From assembly GCA_006438735.1 (NCBI GenBank), contig RCZF01000001.1, positions 372,001 to 436,000 of the forward strand: a DNA stretch of 64,000 nt, given 5' to 3'. Below are positions 26,448 to 35,834 of this stretch, in pieces (the stretch's first letter is position 1; each line of letters opens with the position of its first letter). The DNA is from Sphingomonas koreensis (GTDB lineage: Bacteria > Pseudomonadota > Alphaproteobacteria > Sphingomonadales > Sphingomonadaceae). A program made the position numbers and the translations under genes. Below the pieces are notes generated by a model, which did no database searches, had not been told where the DNA came from, and saw only the letters and a program-made list of their open reading frames with translations.

Positions 26448-26559
26448 CCTCCACCGCAGGGGGGGGGCCATCGCGCAGCGATGGTGGAGGGGTTTCCCCA
26501 TTGGCCGTGATATCCCTCCGTCAACCCTGAAAGGCTGCCACCTCCCCTTGCAGGGGAGG
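26448..26559. terminator. Stem-loops between the convergent GH2 and GH92 genes
   Basis: CCTCCACC (26448) can pair with GGTGGAGG (26483), enclosing CCATCGC/GCGATGG (26468/26478) and a run of nine G. A second stem, CCTCCCC (26541) with GGGGAGG (26553), lies next to the minus-strand gene end. Between two converging genes they probably terminate both transcripts. They resemble mobile palindromic elements common in sphingomonads. Confidence 0.55.
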
Positions 26560-26571
26560 ATGGGATTGGCG

Positions 26572-28962
26572 CTAGTTCCCCGCCGGCCCGAACGACGGTG
26601 GCGCATCGGCGGCCGCCGCGCCCCAATTCTTGTCGGGCGTGCCGCTCATCGCATAATCGAGCGTACCCCCCGTCTTGACGAAGCTCTCGGGCAACCACAG
26701 CCGGGTGCTCGGCTTGCCGTCAACGCTCAGGCTGTGGACATAGGGTGCATCGGCCGCCGCGCCTTTGGCGGTGATGGTAATCGTCGCGCCCGGCCGCGTG
26801 ATCTCGGCCTTTGGGAACAGCGGGCTGCCCAGCACCAGTTCGGCGCGGCCGGGATAGAGCGGATACATCCCCAGCGCCGACCAGACGTACCAGGACGACA
26901 TCTCGCCGAGATCGTCATTGCCCGAAATGCCGTCGGGGGTGTTGGTCCAGATCTGCCGCATCGCCGCGCGCACCGCGCCTTGCGCCTTCCACGGCTGCCC
27001 GGCGAAATCGTAGAGCCACGGCGCCGCGACCGAGGGTTCGTTGTCGAGCTCCGAATGCAGCGGCCCGGATTTGGTCACCGCCCAGCTGCCGTCGTCCTTA
27101 TGGAAGAAGGCGTCGAGCCGCTTCACCGCGACGTCGCGGCCGCCCAGCGTCTGGAACAGCCCGGCCGGATCGAACGGCACCATCCACAGATAGACCGCGC
27201 CGGTCGCCTCGACGAAGGCGTCCTCGTCGTCGGCGCCGGGATCGAACTTGGCCCAGCTACCGTCGGCGTGGCGCGGCTGGATGTAGCCGCCTTCGGGGGT
27301 CGCCTTGGGGTTGAACAGGTGGCGCCACCAACCGGCGCGATCGATGAATTGGCGCTCGTTAACGGTATCGCCGGTTATCCGCGCCAATTGCGCGACGCCG
27401 AAATCGGCGGCGGCGAGCTCGAGCGTGTCGGCCGCCGAGCCCCACCCCGGCGCGCCGACCGGCATGTAATGGAGCTTGAGCCACTGATCGAGCCCCGGCC
27501 GCTCGCCGCTGCACAGCACCGGGCAGCCGGTTTTGGACAGGTCGAGCGCGGTCGGCACGGTCGCCGCCTCGAGCAGCGATTGATACGCGCCCTTCACGTC
27601 GAAATCGATGCCGCCGAACGCATGGATCGCGGCGATGATCGGCGGTGAGGGATCGCCGTTCATCACGCTGGTCGCTCCGGTCAGATGGGTCCAGCGATCC
27701 CATATGCCATGGTTCTGCTGCGCCTGGTTGTAGAGCGATTGCGCCATATCCGATCCGCGCTTGGGATCGAGCAGGGTGACGAGCTGGACCTGCGAGCGAT
27801 AGATGTCCCAGCCCGAATAATTGCCATATTGCACGGCCTGGCTGCCCGACACCCGGTGCACCGCGCCGTCCATTCCACGATAGCGGCCGTCGACGTCGCT
27901 CGAAATGCTCGGGTGGATCAGCGCATGGTAGAGCGCGGTGTAGAACACGGCGCGATCGTCGGCGCTGCCGCCGGTGATCGCGATCTTGCCGAGTTCCTTA
28001 TCCCACGCCGCGTGCGCCGCGCCGGCCACGCCGTCGAACCCGGTGCCCGCAGGGCTTTCCTGGGTCAGGTTGGCGCGCGCGCCGGCATCGTCGACATAGG
28101 AAATGCCGATCCGCATCGTCACATGACGGGCATCGTCGCCGAAGTTTATCCAGCCGCCCGAACCCTTGCCCGGTGCCGGGAAGCCATCCTTGCCATAGCC
28201 GGTGCCGCCTGATGCGGTGGTCGCGCCGGCGTGGACCACGTCATCAACCCAGGTGCCGCCGGCCGTAAACGACTGATCGAATTGGGCGACGAAGTGCAAC
28301 GTGTAATAGCTTTGCTGCTTGTCGGGCGAGAGATAGCCGCAGAAATTGCCGCTGGTGACGGTGCCCGAGACGGTGCGACGCGCGGCATCAATGCGGATCG
28401 TCGCCGCGCTGCTGCCAACTTCGGTGTCCGATGTGCGGAACAGAAGGTTGGCGTCGCCGTGATCGGGGAAGTCGAAGCGTGCAATGCCCGTGCGCTCGGT
28501 GGCCGAAAGCGCCACCGCCACGCCGTTGCCGAGCGTCACGGTGTAGCGACCGGGGATCGCGGATTCCTTGCCATGGTCGAGGAAGACCGCGAAGCGATTG
28601 CCCTCGCCGGCAGCGGAGGGCGAGGTCTCGACGCTTTGGGTGATCGGCATCACCGGCACATCGCCCGCCGCGCCCGCGCAGCCGCTGCCCGAAAGATGCG
28701 CTATCCCGAACCCGCGCACGCCGTTCGAGCGATATTCGTAGCCGCCAGGCGCCGCCACGAGCCCACGGCCGCCGGGCAGCGGCACTTCTTCTGGGCTGAA
28801 GGAGACCATGCCGTACGGTCGCACCGCGCCGGGAAACACATTGCCGCCGTTGGTGGTACCGATGAACGGGTTGACCGCTGCGGCGAGATCGCGGCGCGGC
28901 GCGGCGTCAGCCGGCGCCGCCAATCCAAGGACGGCAGCGAACATCGTGGCCGATCTGAGCAT
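26572..28962 (-). CDS. Secreted GH92 alpha-mannosidase (copy B)
   Basis: A 796-residue GH92 enzyme. The start at 28962 (MLRSATMFAAVLGLAAPADA, a Sec signal) follows AAGGGAGAGA; an in-frame start at 29067 would erase the signal peptide. The N-terminus has the family opening VNPFIGTTNGGNVFPGAVRP and FGIAHLSGSGCAGAAGDVPV. The catalytic domain has GWDIYRSQVQ, the acid-loop signature EATGAVYLWMVPFD and the base motif SGNDDLGEMSSWY. The acid loop lacks the usual Gly-Asn after Glu, which suggests a different +1 subsite from the other copies. It is transcribed away from the TonB-dependent receptor, sharing its promoter region. Confidence 0.93.
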   Translation of the reverse strand: MLRSATMFAAVLGLAAPADAAPRRDLAAAVNPFIGTTNGGNVFPGAVRPYGMVSFSPEEVPLPGGRGLVAAPGGYEYRSNGVRGFGIAHLSGSGCAGAAGDVPVMPITQSVETSPSAAGEGNRFAVFLDHGKESAIPGRYTVTLGNGVAVALSATERTGIARFDFPDHGDANLLFRTSDTEVGSSAATIRIDAARRTVSGTVTSGNFCGYLSPDKQQSYYTLHFVAQFDQSFTAGGTWVDDVVHAGATTASGGTGYGKDGFPAPGKGSGGWINFGDDARHVTMRIGISYVDDAGARANLTQESPAGTGFDGVAGAAHAAWDKELGKIAITGGSADDRAVFYTALYHALIHPSISSDVDGRYRGMDGAVHRVSGSQAVQYGNYSGWDIYRSQVQLVTLLDPKRGSDMAQSLYNQAQQNHGIWDRWTHLTGATSVMNGDPSPPIIAAIHAFGGIDFDVKGAYQSLLEAATVPTALDLSKTGCPVLCSGERPGLDQWLKLHYMPVGAPGWGSAADTLELAAADFGVAQLARITGDTVNERQFIDRAGWWRHLFNPKATPEGGYIQPRHADGSWAKFDPGADDEDAFVEATGAVYLWMVPFDPAGLFQTLGGRDVAVKRLDAFFHKDDGSWAVTKSGPLHSELDNEPSVAAPWLYDFAGQPWKAQGAVRAAMRQIWTNTPDGISGNDDLGEMSSWYVWSALGMYPLYPGRAELVLGSPLFPKAEITRPGATITITAKGAAADAPYVHSLSVDGKPSTRLWLPESFVKTGGTLDYAMSGTPDKNWGAAAADAPPSFGPAGN

Positions 28963-29064
28963 GGTTAGTCTCTCCCTTGTGGCACGGCCGCCGTCGCGCC
29001 GGTGCGCGCCGGTGTGGCTAATTTGCCAGCCTCGACGCTTATGGCAAACGACCAACAGCCAATA

Positions 29065-29092
29065 CAATTGACAAATTGCTTTTTATATTATG
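29065..29092. promoter_or_regulatory. Palindromic CAATTGACAAATTG element in the GH92/receptor divergent promoter
   Basis: CAATTGACAAATTG at 29065-29078 has inverted half-sites CAATT and AATTG separated by four bases, followed by CTTTTTATATTATG. The first eleven bases are identical to those at 21905 and the flank is similarly AT-rich. It lies about 100 bases from the GH92 copy B start and 140 from the receptor start. It is the best candidate for the operator of the locus. Confidence 0.55.
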
Positions 29093-29217
29093 AAATGCAT
29101 CTGTCACTTTCGCTAATCCGGATCGTCCGGTGCGGCGCGGGGCACCGCACGACGGTGATCGGACGATAAAATCCAGGGGCGCGCGTCGCCCGAATTTGAG
29201 GGAGGGGTAAGCCGGAA

Positions 29218-32200
29218 ATGAACACGCACAATCTTGCTCGATCGACAGGATCGGCGCGGGCGCGCACGACCCGCCGGCTGATGCTGACCGCCAGCGCCCT
29301 GATCGGCTTCGCCGGCGTCGCCAAGGCGCAGGATACGTCGGCCGCGGCTCCGGCCGCAGCACCAGCCCCCGCGCCAAATCCCCAGTCCGCCGCCGCCGAT
29401 ACGGTTGCCGCCGATCAGACCGGTCAGGACATCGTCGTTACCGGCTACCGCCAGTCGATCGAGGCGAGCCTTGCGCAGAAGCGCAACGCAAACGCGTTTG
29501 TCGATGTGATCACGGCGCAGGATGTCGGCAAATTTCCCGACAAGAACGTTGCCGACTCGCTGCAGCGCGTGCCGGGCGTCGTTATCAATCGCGATGGCGG
29601 CGAGGGCAAAACGGTCAGCATTCGCGGTCTTTCGTCGGACCTGACGCTCACCGAGCTCAACGGAAATTATATCGCGACCGCCGACTCAGGCGATCCCTCG
29701 CGCTCGTTCAATTATTTGCTGTTGCCTTCGAACCTGATCGGCAGCGTCGAGGTGTTCAAATCGCCTGAGGCGCGGCTTGATGAAGGCGGCGTCGGCGGCA
29801 CGATCATCCTGCACACCCGCCAGCCGCTCGATCTCAAGCCTTGGTCAGGTTTCGTCTCGGCCGAAGGTAGCTACGCCGACGTGACCAAGAAGGTCGAACC
29901 GCAGTTATCGGGCCAACTTTCCTGGCACGATCCGAGCGGCCGGATTGGTGTGCTGGTAGGCGCGACCTATCAGAAACGCACCGACCGCGAGATGGATGGC
30001 AACACCGAGAGCTGGCAGTGGTGGGACGACGGGGGCCGCGACGGCACCAAGGCAACCGACGTCAACGGCAACACTTTCGCTAATGACGATGCGGTAACCT
30101 ACTGGTCTGAAAACAAGGGCGAGACGACCGTCGGCGGCACACATTACAACGGTTATTGGGCGCCGCAATCAGTCGACGAGGCGGTCAAGGTCGATCAGCG
30201 CAAGCGGATCGGAATCCAGGCAACGTTGGAGTTGAAGCCGACCGACAATCTGCATGTCACCACCAACTATTTCCGCTTTCAGCTCAATCACGACGGGACA
30301 TACAACAATATCAAGATCCCGGAATGGGGCTATGGCGACGGCTTCTTCACCAATGCGACGTTCGACAAGAGCGGCACGATCATGCAGTCGGCGACGTTCC
30401 AGGCGCCGGCTGACGGCACGGGATGCAACTACAATGCGCCGGCAACTGGTACGACGCCAGCCCATCAAGCTTGCACGATGGAGACACCGGCGCTGCAGGA
30501 TACCTATTCACGCGAGAAAGAGGTGTCGAACACGTTTGAAACCCGCGTTGATTGGAACGTGGGCCGGCTCGACGTATCGGCTGTGTTCGGAAAGACCCGA
30601 GCGACCGGCGGTCCGTCGTTCAGTTTTTACGCTGCCGCCAAGCCGCGGCTGACCGGCAACGTGACCCAGAATGGCAATTATCTTAGCCAGTGGGATTTCT
30701 CCAACGGCGGCCTGAACATGAACTTCTCACCGGAGCTCATGGGAAATCTGCAAAACGGTATCGCTCAGATCGATCAGGGTTCGACCGGCTCGGGTTACAC
30801 TAACGCAACGATCGAGCAGCGTTATGCGCAGATTGATGTGACGCGGCAGTTTGATGGCTTCCTCAAATCGATTCAGGTCGGCGGCAAGTGGCGTCTCAAC
30901 ACCATCACGCGCACGACCGGCGAATTCGACTGGTATGTCGATCCGGCGACGGAAACGCGTTTCCAGGATTTGCCAGAGGGTTCCTATGCCTCAGGAGATT
31001 TCTTTTATCCGATCGGCAATATCGCCGGGGGCTTCAACACGACCGTCTTCCCGGCGATCGACATGGGTAAATACATCGACTATTTGAATACCACCTACGG
31101 CGATCCAACCAAAGTACCGCAGCCCCAGAACAGATACGATATCCATGAGAAGATCTGGGCTGGCTACGCTCAGGCCAACTTTGAAAGCGGCCCAGTACGC
31201 GGCAATATCGGCTTGCGCATAGTGAACACCAAGCAGTCGGGCGTATCCACCGATACGATCTATGAAAACACCGACTATTGTATGGACGGCCCGGGTGGTC
31301 CCTTCGATCCCAATGTCCCGAAGGGTGGCGATGGCAATTGTGAGGTAATCCAGCAGAGCGCTCGCCAGATACGCACATTCTCGCAGAATAGCGAAGACAA
31401 GAGCTACACGGACTTCCTGCCAAGTTTCAACATTGCGTGGAACATCAGCAATGACCTCTTGCTGCGCGGCGCGGTTTCCAAGGTGGTCGCGCGTCCGAAC
31501 TTCGATGATCTCGCCTCGGCCCGATCGCTGACGCTCAACGATGCGCCTTACGCGTTCGACCGTCAGCAGTTCGGCGAGCGTGAAGGATGGTTCGGGAATG
31601 GTGGCAACTTTAACCTCAAGCCCTTTTCGGCTTGGGATTACGACGTTGGCCTTGAATGGTATTTCCACCCCGGCTCGGTGCTCGGTGCATCGCTGTTCCG
31701 CAAGGACGTGAAGAACTTCATCGTTCCGGTGGTGGTCGATCTGGCCCAGGACGTTCAGGGCCAGCAGGTTACGGTCCAGCAATATTCCACCAACACAAAT
31801 GGCGCGAGCGCGGTGTCCGAGGGCGTCGAAGTCTATGCGCAGCACACGCTCGACATGGGCCTCGGTGCACAGGCGAACTTCACCTACAACCACACCTCCT
31901 CGGCGGCGGTGACGCTGGGCGGCGCGACGCTTGGTACCTCGCCGCTGGTCGGCAGCGCCAAGACGCAGTGGAACGCGTCAGTGTTCTACGAAAAGCACGG
32001 TGTCCTGCTGCGGGCGTCGTACAATCGTCGCGGTGAGCAGGTCGAAGGGCTGATCTCGGGGCTGAACGTCTATAACGACCCCTACCAGGAATACGATCTC
32101 AACGCGCAGATCAACCTGACCAAGAGCATCTCGCTCACGGCGTCGATCATCAACCTGACCAAGGAAGAGCAGACGGCGCATTTGGGCAACGACACCAAGG

Positions 32201-32265
32201 CCCGCTTTGTCTCCAGTCAATATACCGGCCGCCGTGCGTATGTCGGCATTCAGTGGAACTTCTAA
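29218..32265 (+). CDS. TonB-dependent outer membrane receptor of the glycan locus
   Basis: A 1015-residue receptor. It has a long signal/leader ending near VAKAQ, an Ala/Pro-rich linker and a TonB box-like DIVVTGYR at 71-78. A plug domain follows (VADSLQRVPGVVINRDGGEG, VSIRGLSSDLTLTELNG, VEVFKSPEARLDEGGVGGTI). The rest is a 22-strand barrel ending in the aromatic RAYVGIQWNF. It should bind an oligosaccharide and import it into the periplasm with energy from TonB-ExbBD. No SusD-like lipoprotein is present, as usual in Proteobacteria. GGAGGGG precedes the ATG. A terminator separates it from the downstream GH43 gene. Confidence 0.95.
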   Translation: MNTHNLARSTGSARARTTRRLMLTASALIGFAGVAKAQDTSAAAPAAAPAPAPNPQSAAADTVAADQTGQDIVVTGYRQSIEASLAQKRNANAFVDVITAQDVGKFPDKNVADSLQRVPGVVINRDGGEGKTVSIRGLSSDLTLTELNGNYIATADSGDPSRSFNYLLLPSNLIGSVEVFKSPEARLDEGGVGGTIILHTRQPLDLKPWSGFVSAEGSYADVTKKVEPQLSGQLSWHDPSGRIGVLVGATYQKRTDREMDGNTESWQWWDDGGRDGTKATDVNGNTFANDDAVTYWSENKGETTVGGTHYNGYWAPQSVDEAVKVDQRKRIGIQATLELKPTDNLHVTTNYFRFQLNHDGTYNNIKIPEWGYGDGFFTNATFDKSGTIMQSATFQAPADGTGCNYNAPATGTTPAHQACTMETPALQDTYSREKEVSNTFETRVDWNVGRLDVSAVFGKTRATGGPSFSFYAAAKPRLTGNVTQNGNYLSQWDFSNGGLNMNFSPELMGNLQNGIAQIDQGSTGSGYTNATIEQRYAQIDVTRQFDGFLKSIQVGGKWRLNTITRTTGEFDWYVDPATETRFQDLPEGSYASGDFFYPIGNIAGGFNTTVFPAIDMGKYIDYLNTTYGDPTKVPQPQNRYDIHEKIWAGYAQANFESGPVRGNIGLRIVNTKQSGVSTDTIYENTDYCMDGPGGPFDPNVPKGGDGNCEVIQQSARQIRTFSQNSEDKSYTDFLPSFNIAWNISNDLLLRGAVSKVVARPNFDDLASARSLTLNDAPYAFDRQQFGEREGWFGNGGNFNLKPFSAWDYDVGLEWYFHPGSVLGASLFRKDVKNFIVPVVVDLAQDVQGQQVTVQQYSTNTNGASAVSEGVEVYAQHTLDMGLGAQANFTYNHTSSAAVTLGGATLGTSPLVGSAKTQWNASVFYEKHGVLLRASYNRRGEQVEGLISGLNVYNDPYQEYDLNAQINLTKSISLTASIINLTKEEQTAHLGNDTKARFVSSQYTGRRAYVGIQWNF

Positions 32266-32299
32266 TTGGGTTGTCTCCCCCATTAACGACCCGATCCTC

Positions 32300-32336
32300 G
32301 GGGGCGGTATCGCAAGGTGCCGTCCCCGGTTTTTTC
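32300..32336 (+). terminator. Intrinsic terminator after the TonB-dependent receptor gene
   Basis: GGGGGCGG at 32300-32307 pairs with CCGTCCCC at 32320-32327 (one G-U pair) and is followed by GG and a run of six T. It lies 35 bases after the receptor stop and 31 bases before the GH43 start. It would let the receptor be made in excess over the downstream hydrolases by partial read-through. Confidence 0.65.
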
Positions 32337-32366
32337 GGCGGGCGGAAGAAGCAATAGAGGAAAGCC

Positions 32367-33419
32367 ATGCCGAGGCGCGTCCTTACTCTCCTGATGGTAT
32401 TGGTGCTGTCGCTGCCCACCGCCGCGATGGCCTCCAATCCGATCGTGCCAGGCTGGTATGCCGATCCCGAAATTCGCATCTTCGACCATCACTATTGGAT
32501 CTACCCGACGCTGTCAGACGTGTCGGGCACGCCGGATCCCCAGCATTTCACCCCGGCGCAAGCGGCCGTGCGCAAGGCGCATATGGTCCATCCGTCCTAT
32601 GCGGCGCAGACCTATATGGATGCGTTCTCCTCGCCCGATCTGGTGCATTGGACCAAGCATAAGCACGTTCTCGACGTCGCCAACGTCAAATGGGCGGCTT
32701 ATGCCGTCTGGGCGCCCTCGGCGATCGAGGTCGGCGGCAAATATTATCTGTTCTTCGGCGCCAACGACATTCAGAACGACACGCAGACCGGCGGGATCGG
32801 TCTTGCCGTATCCGACCATCCCGGCGGCCCGTTCAAGGACGCGCTCGGCCATCCGCTGATCCCCGCCTTTCACAACGGCGCGCAGCCGATCGACCCGTTC
32901 GTCTACAAGGACGATGACGGGCAGGTGTATCTCTATTACGGCGGCTGGGGGCATTGTAACGTCGTTCGGCTGTCACGCGATCTGAGGTCGATCGAGCCCT
33001 TTCCCGACGGCACGGCTTACAAGGAAATCACGCCTCCCGGCTATGTCGAGGGCTCTTTCGTCATCAAGCGCTACGGCACCTATTATCTGATGTGGTCCGA
33101 GGGCGACTGGACCGGCCCCGAATATCGCGTCGCTTATGCGATGGGCAAATCGCCGCTCGGGCCCTTCACCCCCGAGGGCGTGATCCTCGCGCAGGATTTT
33201 CACATCGCGCGCGGCGCCGGGCATCATTCGGTGGTCAATGTGCCCGGCACCGACGATTGGTATATCGTCTATCATCGCCGGCCGCTCGACGACGACAAGG
33301 GCGATCACCGCCAGCTCGCGATCGACCGCATGACCTTCAACGCCGACGGCACGATCGCGCCCGTCGTCATGACCAATCCGGGCGTCACCACGCCGCGCCC
33401 GCTCAAGGAGCACCCATGA
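32367..33419 (+). CDS. Secreted GH43 glycoside hydrolase
   Basis: A 350-residue five-bladed beta-propeller enzyme with a Sec signal (about residues 1-22). The GH43 triad is visible: Asp33 in GWYADPEI (base), Asp in QPIDPFVYKDDDG (pKa modulator) and Glu in PGYVEGSFV (acid). The family contains beta-xylosidases, alpha-arabinofuranosidases and exo-galactanases; the specificity is not readable. Such an activity in a mannosidase locus suggests that the natural glycan carries a pentose or galactose decoration. Its stop overlaps the next GH92 start (ATGA), so the two are translationally coupled. Confidence 0.88.
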   Translation: MPRRVLTLLMVLVLSLPTAAMASNPIVPGWYADPEIRIFDHHYWIYPTLSDVSGTPDPQHFTPAQAAVRKAHMVHPSYAAQTYMDAFSSPDLVHWTKHKHVLDVANVKWAAYAVWAPSAIEVGGKYYLFFGANDIQNDTQTGGIGLAVSDHPGGPFKDALGHPLIPAFHNGAQPIDPFVYKDDDGQVYLYYGGWGHCNVVRLSRDLRSIEPFPDGTAYKEITPPGYVEGSFVIKRYGTYYLMWSEGDWTGPEYRVAYAMGKSPLGPFTPEGVILAQDFHIARGAGHHSVVNVPGTDDWYIVYHRRPLDDDKGDHRQLAIDRMTFNADGTIAPVVMTNPGVTTPRPLKEHP

Positions 33420-35743
33420 TCCGCACCACCGCCCTGTTGCTCGCCGCGACCGCGTTTGTCTCGACCTCGCTCGCCGCTCCCGCGCTGGCGACGGAGGCGG
33501 CGCCCGCGTCGGTCGATCTGGTCAACCCGCTGATGGGGACGGACTCGGACTACACCCTGTCCTACGGCAACACCTATCCGATGGTGTCGGTGCCGTGGGG
33601 GATGAACAGCTGGACGCCCGTTACGGGCAAGATGGGCGACGGCTGGGCGTACACCTACGCCGCGCACAAGATCAACGGCATCAAGCAGACCCATCAGCCG
33701 AGCCCTTGGATGAACGATTACGCGGCGTTCGCGCTGTTTGCGGAGACCGGGCCTCTCAAGCTCAAGCCCGAGGACCGCGCGAGCTGGTACAGCCACAAGG
33801 CCGAGGTCGCGCACCCGTATGACTACAAGGTCTATCTCGCCGATTACGACGTCACCGCCGAAATGGCGCCGACCGCGCGCGCCGCGCAGTTCGAGTTCAC
33901 CTTCCCCAAGAGCGACGACGCGCACATCCTGATCGACGGCCAGGACGGCGGCTCGATGGTCAAGATCGATCCCGCCAAGCGCCGCATCATCGGCTATGTC
34001 CGCAACAATCACGGCGGCGTGCCGGACAATTTCCACAATTACTGGGTCGCGCAGTTCGACCACGATTTCACCGTCAGCCGCACCTGGGACGACAATTGGC
34101 AACTCTCGGCCGAGACCACGCGTGAGGGCGGCCATGTCGGCGCGGTGGTGAGCTTCAAGACGACCGCTGGCGAGAAAATCCACGTCAAGGTCGCCTCGTC
34201 GTTCATCAGCCCCGAACAGGCCGCGACCAATCTGGATCGCGAGATCGGCAAGGACAGCTTCTCCGCCACCGAGGCCAAGGCGAAACAGGCGTGGCAGACC
34301 CAGCTCGACCGCATCAAGGTGAGCGATCCCAATCTCGACAACCGCCGCACCTTCTATTCGGCGCTCTACCGCATGCTGCAATTCCCGCGCATGTTCTACG
34401 AAACCGACGCCAACGGAAAGACCGTCCATTACAGCCCGTATGACGGCAAGGTGCACGACGGCTTCATGTACACCGACAACGGCTTCTGGGACACGTGGCG
34501 CGCGGTCTTCCCCTTCTTCGCCTTGATGTATCCGACACGCGACAGCGAGATGATGCAGGGCCTCGTCAACGCCTATAAGGAAGGCGGCTGGCTCCCCGAA
34601 TGGGCGAGCCCGGGCTACCGCGACGTGATGGTCGGCTCGAACGCCGACACCATCATCGCCGACGCCTATATCAACGGCGTGCGCGGGTTCGACGTGGGCA
34701 CGCTCTACGAAGCGATGGTCAAGGACGCGACGACCAGCGCGGGCCGCCCCACCGACAAGAAGGGCAATGTCATCAGCGCGGTCGGCCGCGAAGGCGTCGA
34801 ATATTACAACAAGCTCGGCTACGTCCCCTATGACGTCGGCATCAACGAGAATGCCGCGCGCACGCTCGAATATGCCACCGCCGATTTCTCGATCTCGCAA
34901 CTCGCCAAGGCGCTCGGCAAGACCGACGACGCCAAATTCTACGCCGAACATGCGCAGAATTACCGCAAGCTGTTCGATCCGCAGTCGGGCTGGATGCGCG
35001 GTCGCAACAAGGACGGCTCATGGGAGACGCCGTTCAATCCCTACAAATGGGGTGACGCCTTCACCGAAGGCAATGCGCTGCATTACAGCTTCTCGGCGAT
35101 GCAGGACGAACAGGGTCTGATCGACCTGATGGGCGGGCGCGACAAGTACGTTGCCAAGCTCGACTCGGTCTTCTCGACCCCGCCGATCTTCGACGACAGC
35201 TATTACGGCCAGGTGATCCACGAGATCCGCGAAATGCAGATCGTCGATATGGGGCAGTACGCGCACGGCAACCAGCCGATCCAGCACATGATCTGTCTCT
35301 ACGATTGGGCCGGCGCACCGTGGAAGGCGCAGTTCCACGCCCGCGACGTGATGAAGAAGCTCTATTCGGCCACGCCCGACGGCTATCCGGGCGACGAGGA
35401 CAACGGCCAGACCTCGGCCTGGTACGTCTTCTCGGCGCTCGGTTTCTATCCGGTGACCCCGTCGAGCGGCGAATATGCGATCGGCAGCCCGCTGTTCCGC
35501 ACCGTCACGTTGGCCATGCCGACGGGCAAGACGCTGACGATCAACGCCGAGAACAACAATGCGGAGAACGTCTACATCCAGTCGGTCGAGTTCAACGGCC
35601 AGCCGCACGACAAGGCGTTCTTCACGCATGATGCGCTCGAACAGGGCGGCACGATCACCTTCGTGATGGGATCGACCCCGAACAAGGCGTGGGGGTCGTC
35701 GCCCGCCGCCGCGCCCTTCTCGATGAGTGCGCCGGCGCAATAA
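33416..35743 (+). CDS. Secreted GH92 alpha-mannosidase (copy C)
   Basis: A 775-residue GH92 enzyme. The ATG at 33416 overlaps the GH43 stop and follows AAGGAG; the longer open frame upstream is antisense or shadow sequence inside GH43. It has a Sec signal (MIRTTALLLAATAFVSTSLA). Family features are VDLVNPLMGTDSDYTLSYGN, FWDTWRAVFPFFALMYP, the acid-loop signature EGNALHYSFSAMQD and the base motif PGDEDNGQTSAWY. The base motif reads D-E-D where the other copies have DD, a notable change next to the catalytic aspartate. It differs clearly from copies A, B and D, so a distinct linkage preference is likely. Confidence 0.93.
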   Translation: MIRTTALLLAATAFVSTSLAAPALATEAAPASVDLVNPLMGTDSDYTLSYGNTYPMVSVPWGMNSWTPVTGKMGDGWAYTYAAHKINGIKQTHQPSPWMNDYAAFALFAETGPLKLKPEDRASWYSHKAEVAHPYDYKVYLADYDVTAEMAPTARAAQFEFTFPKSDDAHILIDGQDGGSMVKIDPAKRRIIGYVRNNHGGVPDNFHNYWVAQFDHDFTVSRTWDDNWQLSAETTREGGHVGAVVSFKTTAGEKIHVKVASSFISPEQAATNLDREIGKDSFSATEAKAKQAWQTQLDRIKVSDPNLDNRRTFYSALYRMLQFPRMFYETDANGKTVHYSPYDGKVHDGFMYTDNGFWDTWRAVFPFFALMYPTRDSEMMQGLVNAYKEGGWLPEWASPGYRDVMVGSNADTIIADAYINGVRGFDVGTLYEAMVKDATTSAGRPTDKKGNVISAVGREGVEYYNKLGYVPYDVGINENAARTLEYATADFSISQLAKALGKTDDAKFYAEHAQNYRKLFDPQSGWMRGRNKDGSWETPFNPYKWGDAFTEGNALHYSFSAMQDEQGLIDLMGGRDKYVAKLDSVFSTPPIFDDSYYGQVIHEIREMQIVDMGQYAHGNQPIQHMICLYDWAGAPWKAQFHARDVMKKLYSATPDGYPGDEDNGQTSAWYVFSALGFYPVTPSSGEYAIGSPLFRTVTLAMPTGKTLTINAENNNAENVYIQSVEFNGQPHDKAFFTHDALEQGGTITFVMGSTPNKAWGSSPAAAPFSMSAPAQ

Positions 35744-35747
35744 TCCT

Positions 35748-35828
35748 CGTCATTGCGAGGAGCGCAGCGACGAAGCAATCCAGGATGCTCCAAACGCCCT
35801 GGATTGCTTCGCTTCGCTCGCAATGACG
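35748..35828. repeat. REP-like palindromic element
   Basis: The left arm starts CGTCATTGCGAGG and ends GAAGCAATCCAG; the right arm starts CTGGATTGCTTCG and ends CGCAATGACG. The arms are near-perfect reverse complements around a 14-base centre. Elements of this sequence are common in alphaproteobacterial intergenic DNA. It lies directly after the GH92 copy C stop and before the convergent cutC, where it may also end transcripts. Confidence 0.85.
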
Positions 35829-35834
35829 GCGACG

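Noticed and set aside
33092..33415. Extension of GH92 copy C by 108 codons
   Set aside because: It overlaps the intact GH43 gene in another frame and would bury the signal peptide that starts at 33416 after AAGGAG.
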